Source: Pseudomonadota bacterium | GTDB lineage: Bacteria; Pseudomonadota; Gammaproteobacteria; Burkholderiales; SG8-39 | Assembly: GCA_003242425.1 (NCBI GenBank) | Contig: QGUL01000035.1 | Location: forward strand, 1-10,032 | Direction of reading: 5' to 3' | Length of the DNA: 10,032 bases | Shown: in pieces, positions 4,722 to 10,032 of the stretch | Layout: each line of letters starts with the position of its first letter | How positions within the stretch are numbered: the first letter of the stretch is position 1 | The notes under the pieces: generated by a model | The model's database searches: none | The model's input: the letters and a program-made list of their open reading frames with translations, nothing else | Told to the model about the DNA's origin: nothing | Made by a program: the position numbers and the translations under genes

Positions 4722-6428
4722 ATGGCCGAACCAGGAACTGTCGTCGCCCAACACGCTTCCCAGCCGCCGCAGCTCGGCGGCGCTTTGCAGAGCTTGCGCA
4801 CCCTGTCGCCGCAACGGCTGTTCGCGCTGCTCGCCGGCGTGGCCGGACTGATCGCCGTCATCGTCGGTCTGCTGTTGTGGAGCCGGACCCCGGACTACCG
4901 GGTGCTGTTCTCCAACCTCGCGGACCGCGACGCCGGCGCCGTGGTGCAGGCGCTGCAGCAGATGAACGTGCCCTACAAGTTTTCCGAAGGCGGCGGAATC
5001 ATCTACGTGCCGAGCGACAAGGTGCACGACGTGCGCCTCAGGCTCGCCTCGCAGGGCCTGCCGCGCGGCGGCGTGGTCGGCTTCGAACTGCTGGAGAACC
5101 AGAAGTTCGGCCTCACCCAGTTCCAGGAACAGGTGAATTACCAGCGGGCGCTGGAAGGCGAGCTGTCGCGCTCGGTGCAATCGCTGTCCGCAGTCGAAAG
5201 CGCACGCGTGCACCTGGCCATTCCCAAGCCCTCGGTCTTCCTGCGCGAACAGCAGAAACCGAGCGCCTCGGTGCTGCTGACCCTCTACCCGGGGCGCACG
5301 CTCAGCCGCGAACAGATCGCCGGCATCACCCATCTGGTGTCGTCCAGCGTGCCGGACCTGCCGGTCACGGCCGTGAGCGTGATCGACCAGCACGGCAACC
5401 TGCTGTCGGCCGACCTCAACCGCAAATCCTACGGCGAGCTCGACGAGCAACAGCTCGCCTATCGCCATCAGCTCGAGGCGAGCTACATCAAGCGCATCGT
5501 CGACATCCTGGAGCCCGTCGTCGGCCCCGGGAACGTGCGTGCGCAGGTCACGGCCGACATCGACTTCAGCGAATCGGAAGCGACGGACGAAATCTACCGG
5601 CCCAACCAGAACCCGGGCGAAGCCGCGATTCGCAGTCAGCAGACGCAGGAGTCCGTCACAGGGCCGCAACAGCAGCCGCAGCAGACGGCGGCCGCGGGCG
5701 GCGTGCCGGGCGCGCTGAGCAACCAGCCGGCGCCGGCCGCGACCGCGCCGATCACCAATCCGCCCGAGACGCAGGCCGAAGCGCAGGCCAACGTCAGCAC
5801 GCACCGCGAGTCGGTCACCAATTACGAGGTCGACCGCACCGTGCGCCATACCCGCACCCCGACCGGCAGCATCAAGCGCCTGTCGGCGGCGGTGGTGGTG
5901 AACTACCGGCGCGTGGTCGATCAGGCGGCCGCGGCCAACGCCGATTCTGCCGAAGCGGAGGCCGTGCCGGCGGTGCGCTTCGAGCCGCTCGCCGCCGACG
6001 AGCTGGCGAAGATCGAAGCGCTGGTACGCGAAGCGATGGGCTACAACGCCTCGCGGGGCGACTCGCTCAATGTGGCCAACGTGCCCTTCACCGTGCCCGA
6101 CACGCCCGCGTCCGCACCGGACAAGGAGCCGCCGTACTGGAAACAGCCGCAGTTCATCGAGCTGGCGAAGGACATCGGCAAGAACCTGCTCATCGGCGCC
6201 ATCGCGCTGATCGTGCTGTTCGGCTTCGTGCGGCCGCTGCTGCGCCGGGCGAGCCGGCCCGAGCCGGTGCATGAAGCGCTGCCCGACGCACGGCCGGCCA
6301 AGGCGCCCGCTCTCGCCGTGGCCGACTACGATTACGAGGATCGTCTGGAAGCCACGCGCAACATGGCCCGTAAAGATCCCAAGATGGTGGCCAGCGTGGT
6401 CCGCAACTGGGTGACCCAAAATGAATGA
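4722..6428 (+). CDS. fliF: FliF, flagellar MS-ring protein
   Basis: 568 residues, close to the 552-560 of enteric FliF. FliF assembles the MS ring in the inner membrane, the base on which the switch, rod and export gate are built. A transmembrane helix at about 33-53 follows a cytoplasmic N-terminus. The YscJ/FliF ring-building domains come next (about 57-290, with LPRGGVVGFELL and FGLTQFQEQVNYQRALEGEL). A Gln/Pro/Ala-rich periplasmic loop at about 303-360 is followed by the FliF C-terminal domain. The second transmembrane helix is at about 488-507. The extreme C-terminus (ATRNMARKDPKMVASVVRNW) is the FliG-binding helix. The ATG at 4722 is chosen over a TTG at 4716; neither has a clear Shine-Dalgarno. 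It is first in the fliFGHIJ operon and overlaps fliG by 8 bases. Confidence 0.97.
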   Translation: MAEPGTVVAQHASQPPQLGGALQSLRTLSPQRLFALLAGVAGLIAVIVGLLLWSRTPDYRVLFSNLADRDAGAVVQALQQMNVPYKFSEGGGIIYVPSDKVHDVRLRLASQGLPRGGVVGFELLENQKFGLTQFQEQVNYQRALEGELSRSVQSLSAVESARVHLAIPKPSVFLREQQKPSASVLLTLYPGRTLSREQIAGITHLVSSSVPDLPVTAVSVIDQHGNLLSADLNRKSYGELDEQQLAYRHQLEASYIKRIVDILEPVVGPGNVRAQVTADIDFSESEATDEIYRPNQNPGEAAIRSQQTQESVTGPQQQPQQTAAAGGVPGALSNQPAPAATAPITNPPETQAEAQANVSTHRESVTNYEVDRTVRHTRTPTGSIKRLSAAVVVNYRRVVDQAAAANADSAEAEAVPAVRFEPLAADELAKIEALVREAMGYNASRGDSLNVANVPFTVPDTPASAPDKEPPYWKQPQFIELAKDIGKNLLIGAIALIVLFGFVRPLLRRASRPEPVHEALPDARPAKAPALAVADYDYEDRLEATRNMARKDPKMVASVVRNWVTQNE

Positions 6429-7419
6429 GGACGGTGTCAACCGCGCGGCCATCCTGCTGCTCGCGCTCGGCGAACAGGAGGCCGCCGAAGTCTTCAAGTT
6501 CCTCGGTCCCAAGGAGGTTCAGAAGCTCACCGCCGCGATGGCGAAGCTGAAGAACGTCAAGCGCGAAATGATCGAGGAAGTGCTCGACGCGTTCCACGCC
6601 GACACGGCCGTGCAGACCTCGCTCGGCATGGACTCGAACGAATACATCCGCGCGGTGCTCACCCGCGCCCTCGGCGAGGACCGCGCCAATCACCTGCTCG
6701 ACCGCATCCTGCAGGGCAGCGACACCAGCGGCATCGAGGGGCTGAAATGGATGGAAGCCGGCACGGTTGCGGAGCTCATCAAGAACGAGCACCCGCAGAT
6801 CATCGCTTCCATCCTGGTGCACCTGGAACGCGACCAGGCGGCGGAGATTCTCAAGTACTTCAACGAGCGCCTGCGCGCCGACGTGATGCTGCGCGTGGCC
6901 ACGCTCGACGGCATCCAGCCCGCCGCGCTGAAAGAACTGAACGAAGTGCTGAGCCGGGTGCTCTCGGGCAACGCCAACCTCAAGAAGAGCGCCCTGGGCG
7001 GCGCCCGCACCGCGGCCGAGATCCTCAACTATCTGGCCGGCTCGGTCGACACCGCGATCATCGACTCGATCAAGGAGCACGATCCCGAACTCGCCCAGCA
7101 GATCGTCGATGAGATGTTCGTGTTCGAAAACATCATCGACATCGACGACCGTGGCATCCAGCTCCTGCTGCGGGAAGTGCAGTCCGACTCGCTCGTCATC
7201 GCGCTCAAGGGCACGAGCGCGCAGCTGCGCGAGAAGATCTTCCGCAACATGTCGCAGCGCGCCGCCGAGCTGCTCAAGGAGGACCTGGAAGCCAAGGGGC
7301 CGGTGCGCGTGTCGGAAGTGGAAGCCGAGCAGAAGGAAATCCTCAAGATCGTCCGGCGCCTGGTCGAGGAGGGACAGATCGTCCTCAGCGGCAAGGGCGA
7401 GGAAAGCTATGTCGTCTGA
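6421..7419 (+). CDS. fliG: FliG, flagellar motor switch/torque protein
   Basis: 332 residues, one more than E. coli FliG. FliG forms the upper C ring: its N-domain holds FliF, its middle domain holds FliM, and its C-domain meets the MotA stator to make torque. The EHPQ motif for FliM binding is at 123-126. The torque-helix charges are nearly all kept by alignment from memory: K263, R280, D288 and R296 correspond to E. coli K264, R281, D289 and R297, while D288 of E. coli is a conservative Glu (E287). The middle (FliG_M) and C-terminal (FliG_C) domains are intact. The ATG lies within the last codons of fliF, indicating translational coupling that keeps the two interacting proteins in step. It is also the known target of YcgR, encoded in this window. 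Confidence 0.98.
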   Translation: MNEDGVNRAAILLLALGEQEAAEVFKFLGPKEVQKLTAAMAKLKNVKREMIEEVLDAFHADTAVQTSLGMDSNEYIRAVLTRALGEDRANHLLDRILQGSDTSGIEGLKWMEAGTVAELIKNEHPQIIASILVHLERDQAAEILKYFNERLRADVMLRVATLDGIQPAALKELNEVLSRVLSGNANLKKSALGGARTAAEILNYLAGSVDTAIIDSIKEHDPELAQQIVDEMFVFENIIDIDDRGIQLLLREVQSDSLVIALKGTSAQLREKIFRNMSQRAAELLKEDLEAKGPVRVSEVEAEQKEILKIVRRLVEEGQIVLSGKGEESYVV

Positions 7420-7435
7420 CACGGCGCTTTAGCGG

Positions 7436-8080
7436 ATGTCGAGCATGTTCATTCCCAAGGAAGAATCGTCCGTCTACCGGCGCTGGCAGCCGGATTCGCT
7501 CGAGGACGCGCCGAAAAACGACGACCGCGGCGCCCAAGCGCAGCCGAAGAAGGAAGTGCCCTCCTCGATGGAAGCGGAGCTGGAGCGTCTGCGCGCCGAG
7601 GCGCGCGAAGCGGGCTATGCCGACGGCTTGCGCGAAGGTCGCGCGCAAGCCGCGCAGGAAGTGGCGCGGCTCGCCCGCGCCGTCGCGCAGGCCGAACACC
7701 TGGTCGGCCAGGAAGCGGAGCAATTCGCCGGCGAAGTGCTGGATCTCGCGCTCGAGCTCGCCCGCCAGATGGTGCGCACAGAACTGAAGGTCCGGCGCGA
7801 GACGCTGCTTGCCGTGGTGCGCGAAGCGCTCGGCTGTCTGCCGCACGGCAGCGCCGGCGTGCAGCTGCTGATGAACCCCGCCGACATCGACCTGGTGCGC
7901 GCGCACGCCGGCGACGAGCTGCAGGCCAACGCCGTACGGCTGGTCGAGGACCATCGCATCGAACCCGGCGGCTGCCGGATCGTGTCGCCGGTATGCGAAG
8001 TGGATGCGACGCTCGCAACGCGCTGGAAACGCCTGGTCGCCACGCTCGGCGTGGACCATAGCTGGCTGGATCTGCCGTGA
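7436..8080 (+). CDS. fliH: FliH, flagellar export ATPase regulator/stator
   Basis: 214 residues, within the FliH range. FliH dimers hold FliI at the export gate through FliN and FlhA. The start [10 protein letters not shown] fits the family's xxIPKEQL... opening, with an aromatic Y14/W17 pair in the region where FliH N-termini bind FliN/FlhA. A Glu/Arg/Ala-rich coiled coil at about 44-95 contains a short glycine repeat G60-x3-G64-x3-G68, typical of FliH. The C-terminal FliH domain at about 97-205 contains the [20 protein letters not shown] helix that packs on FliI. An alternative ATG at 7445 is possible; the ribosome site is weak for both. It lies 16 bases after fliG, and its stop overlaps the fliI GTG by four bases. 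Confidence 0.93.
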   Translation: MSSMFIPKEESSVYRRWQPDSLEDAPKNDDRGAQAQPKKEVPSSMEAELERLRAEAREAGYADGLREGRAQAAQEVARLARAVAQAEHLVGQEAEQFAGEVLDLALELARQMVRTELKVRRETLLAVVREALGCLPHGSAGVQLLMNPADIDLVRAHAGDELQANAVRLVEDHRIEPGGCRIVSPVCEVDATLATRWKRLVATLGVDHSWLDLP

Positions 8081-9489
8081 CCGACGCCCGCGCCGCCTTG
8101 CATCGCTACCTCCAGGACTGCCGGGCCTTCGCCGCCACGGCCAGTCCGCTGCAGCCCTACGGCCGCCTGACACGCATCGCCGGACTGGTGATGGAAGCGG
8201 TGGGGCTGAAGCTGCCGCTCGGCAGCACCTGCGTGGTGACGCAGGACGGCGGCTATCAGGTCGAGGCCGAGGTGGTCGGCTTCGCCGGCGACCGGCTGTT
8301 CCTGATGCCTTCCACCGATCCCTACGGCCTCACGCCGGGCGCGCTGGTCAGCCCGCTGGAAATCAAACCGCCGCCGCCCGCCTTCGGCCGGCCGCGCCAC
8401 CCCTGGCGGCGCGCCGGCGACCGCACCAAGCTCATGCCCGTCGGACCGGAACTGCTCGGACGGGTGGTGGATTGCGCCGGACGCCCGCTCGACAATCGCG
8501 GGCCGCTCGAGGCGGCCGACCGCATTCCGCTGCACAGCCGCCCCGTAAACCCCATCGACCGCGAGCCCATCACCCACACGCTCGACGTCGGCGTGCGCGC
8601 GATCAACGCGCTCATCACAGTGGGGCGCGGCCAGCGCATGGGGCTGTTCGCCGGCTCGGGCGTCGGCAAGAGCGTGCTGCTCGGCATGATGGCCCGCTAC
8701 ACCAGCGCGGACATCATCGTGGTCGGGCTGATCGGCGAGCGCGGCCGCGAAGTGAAGGAGTTCATCGAGGAAATCCTGGGCGCCGAAGGGCTGGCGCGCT
8801 CGGTCGTGGTGGCCGCCCCGGCCGACACGCCGCCGCTGTCGCGGCTGCAGGGCGCGGCCTACGCCACCTCCATCGCCGAATACTTCCGCGATCAGGGCAA
8901 GCACGTGCTGCTGATCATGGATTCGCTCACCCGTTACGCCATGGCGCAGCGCGAAATCGCGCTCGCGATCGGCGAGCCGCCGGCGACCAAGGGCTATCCG
9001 CCCTCGGTGTTCGCGAAACTGCCGCAGCTGGTGGAACGCGCCGGCAACGGCGCCGCCGGGCGCGGCTCGATCACGGCCTTCTATACCGTGCTGACCGAGG
9101 GCGACGATCTGCAGGACCCCATCGCCGACAGCGCGCGCGCCATCCTCGACGGCCACATCGTGCTGTCGCGCAGTCTCGCCGACCAGGGCCACTACCCGGC
9201 GATCGACATCGAAGCCTCCATCAGCCGGGTGATGCATTCGCTCACTTCCGAGGAACGCATGCAGATGGTGCGCGAGTTCAAGTCGCTCTATTCGCGCTAC
9301 CAGCGCAACCGCGACCTCATCAACGTCGGCGCCTATGTGGCGGGCAGCGACCCGGTGCTCGACCGGGCCCTGGCGCTCTACCCGCGCATGGAAGCCTTCC
9401 TGCAGCAGTCCATGTACGAGCGCGCCACCCTGGCGGACAGCCAGCAGGCGCTGGCTGCTCTGTTCGCCATGCCGGCCCAAGCCGCTTGA
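8077..9489 (+). CDS. fliI: FliI, flagellum-specific ATP synthase (export ATPase)
   Basis: 470 residues. FliI is the hexameric ATPase of the flagellar type III export apparatus, an F1-beta homologue that helps release chaperones and feed substrates. The N-terminal beta-barrel domain covers about 25-100. The P-loop AGSGVGKS is at 192-199, the catalytic glutamate lies in [10 protein letters not shown] (E221), and Walker [11 protein letters not shown] has D282. The [23 protein letters not shown] stretch is highly typical. The C-terminal helical domain ends near residue 460. The start is GTG within a GTGA overlap with the fliH stop, indicating translational coupling; no better ATG lies upstream. 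All catalytic residues are present. It is followed by an unusually long 119-base spacer before fliJ. Confidence 0.98.
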   Translation: MTDARAALHRYLQDCRAFAATASPLQPYGRLTRIAGLVMEAVGLKLPLGSTCVVTQDGGYQVEAEVVGFAGDRLFLMPSTDPYGLTPGALVSPLEIKPPPPAFGRPRHPWRRAGDRTKLMPVGPELLGRVVDCAGRPLDNRGPLEAADRIPLHSRPVNPIDREPITHTLDVGVRAINALITVGRGQRMGLFAGSGVGKSVLLGMMARYTSADIIVVGLIGERGREVKEFIEEILGAEGLARSVVVAAPADTPPLSRLQGAAYATSIAEYFRDQGKHVLLIMDSLTRYAMAQREIALAIGEPPATKGYPPSVFAKLPQLVERAGNGAAGRGSITAFYTVLTEGDDLQDPIADSARAILDGHIVLSRSLADQGHYPAIDIEASISRVMHSLTSEERMQMVREFKSLYSRYQRNRDLINVGAYVAGSDPVLDRALALYPRMEAFLQQSMYERATLADSQQALAALFAMPAQAA

Positions 9490-9608
9490 ACGGCCGAATT
9501 GCGGCAGGAATCGGCCCGATTCCCGCGGATGGGGCCGTGCCGCCGCCCCGTATCGTATGGGCCATGGGCCCCGGCCAGCGCCGGCGGTCCGATACGGAGG
9601 AATGAAGC
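9490..9608 (+). other. structured fliI-fliJ spacer / fliJ leader with several inverted repeats
   Basis: This spacer contains an ordered set of dyads. GCCG/CGGC pairs 9493-9496 with 9502-9505. GGAATCG/CGATTCC pairs 9507-9513 with 9517-9523 around a 3-base loop. CGGCCC (9512-9517) can instead pair with GGGCCG (9532-9537), so these two structures exclude each other. Finally CCGTATCG (9548-9555) pairs with CGATACGG (9590-9597), enclosing two small hairpins, GGGCC-ATG-GGCCC (9559-9571) and CCGGC-CAGC-GCCGG (9571-9584), which share one base. The outer stem's 3' strand overlaps the first two bases of the fliJ Shine-Dalgarno GGAGGA (9596-9601). It could be an RNA leader controlling fliJ, an mRNA processing or stability element, or a small palindromic repeat element. 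Confidence 0.5.
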
Positions 9609-10031
9609 GTGGTCCGTCACGACCCCATGCAAACCTTGCAGGAACGCGCCGAACAGGCGACGCGCGAGGCGCTGCAGCGTCTGTCCGAACTGATCAGCGC
9701 CTGCCGGGAAAGCGAATCCCGGCTCGGCCTGTTGCAACGCTACCGCGACGAATATCGCGCCAAGCTCGAAGCGGCCACACGCAAAGGCGTGTCGGCGCTG
9801 GAGCTGGCGAACTTCCGCAATTTCCTGGCCAAGCTCGACGAGGCGATCGCGCAGCAGCGCGCGGACGTGGCGCACCGGCAGGCGGCCGTGATGCGCGGCC
9901 GCGCCGACTGGCAGGAAGCCGAACCCCGCGCGCGCCCCTACGAAGTGTTGCTCGAACGCCGTGCCGAGGCCGCGCCAACGCATGCGCGGGCCCCCGAGCA
10001 GAAAAAGACGGTTAAATACTTGTCTCTATAA
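9609..10031 (+). CDS. fliJ: FliJ, flagellar export chaperone/stalk protein
   Basis: 140 residues, usual for FliJ, and nearly all coiled coil. FliJ sits in the centre of the FliI hexamer, binds FlhA and recycles empty chaperones such as FliT. The pattern matches proteobacterial FliJ: MQTLQERAEQATREAL, LLQRYRDEYRAKLEAATRKG (about 41-60), and LANFRNFLAKLDEAIAQQ (about 66-83). The GTG start is set by GGAGGA at 9596-9601 with seven bases of spacing; an ATG at 9602 is in another frame and too close to the ribosome site. The C-terminus is odd: after EQKK it ends TVKYLSL instead of the charged DE.A-type tail usual in relatives, and the DNA turns AT-rich there. The stop is one base from the window edge, so what follows is unknown. 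Confidence 0.92.
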   Translation: MVRHDPMQTLQERAEQATREALQRLSELISACRESESRLGLLQRYRDEYRAKLEAATRKGVSALELANFRNFLAKLDEAIAQQRADVAHRQAAVMRGRADWQEAEPRARPYEVLLERRAEAAPTHARAPEQKKTVKYLSL

Positions 10032-10032
10032 A

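Noticed and set aside
4632..6512. Long open frame on the minus strand opposite fliF (626 codons), and a similar one at 7615-9480 opposite fliH/fliI
   Set aside because: These are mirror frames of high third-position G+C in real genes. Their products are His/Arg/Gly-rich and low in complexity, with no recognisable domain.
9602..9604. ATG as an alternative start near fliJ
   Set aside because: It is out of the fliJ frame and overlaps the GGAGGA ribosome site; the GTG at 9609 has correct spacing and frame.

Overview
The window is a dense flagellar gene cluster from a GC-rich Gram-negative bacterium. Gene order, very high third-position G+C and FliA-type promoters fit a betaproteobacterium; Rhodocyclales or a neighbouring order is my best guess, from gene order alone. 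I see no mobile element, tRNA, rRNA or CRISPR. The longest stretch without a gene is the 172-base fliE/fliF divergent region. This is mainly a conserved locus, not an obviously new system; the interest lies in the accessory genes and the non-coding dyads.

Positions 1-3299 (+ strand): the 3' end of fliD (filament cap) is followed by a clear sigma-28 (FliA) promoter at 218-244. A probable late-class operon follows: fliS (flagellin chaperone), fliT (FliD chaperone), a small Pro/Arg-rich ORF, a FliK-family protein, an orphan FlhB C-terminal-domain protein and ycgR (cyclic-di-GMP flagellar brake). The last three genes overlap by 8 and 4 bases, which suggests translational coupling.

Positions 3307-4549 (- strand): an HDOD-domain gene converges on ycgR with 7 bases between their stops. 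It has its own near-consensus sigma-28 promoter at 4193-4219. Upstream of it lies fliE, the rod/MS-ring adaptor, which diverges from fliF.

Positions 4722-10031 (+ strand): fliF-fliG-fliH-fliI-fliJ encode the MS ring, the C-ring switch/torque protein and the cytoplasmic export ATPase complex (FliH stator, FliI ATPase, FliJ stalk). fliF/fliG overlap by 8 bases and fliH/fliI by 4. The exception to this packing is a 119-base fliI-fliJ spacer full of inverted repeats.

Functionally, the right half builds the basal body and export engine (early/middle genes). The left half serves late filament assembly and speed control. Placing FliS/FliT, a FliK/FlhB-CC pair and YcgR behind one sigma-28 promoter would time chaperoning, a possible export-specificity function and cyclic-di-GMP braking together, after hook completion.
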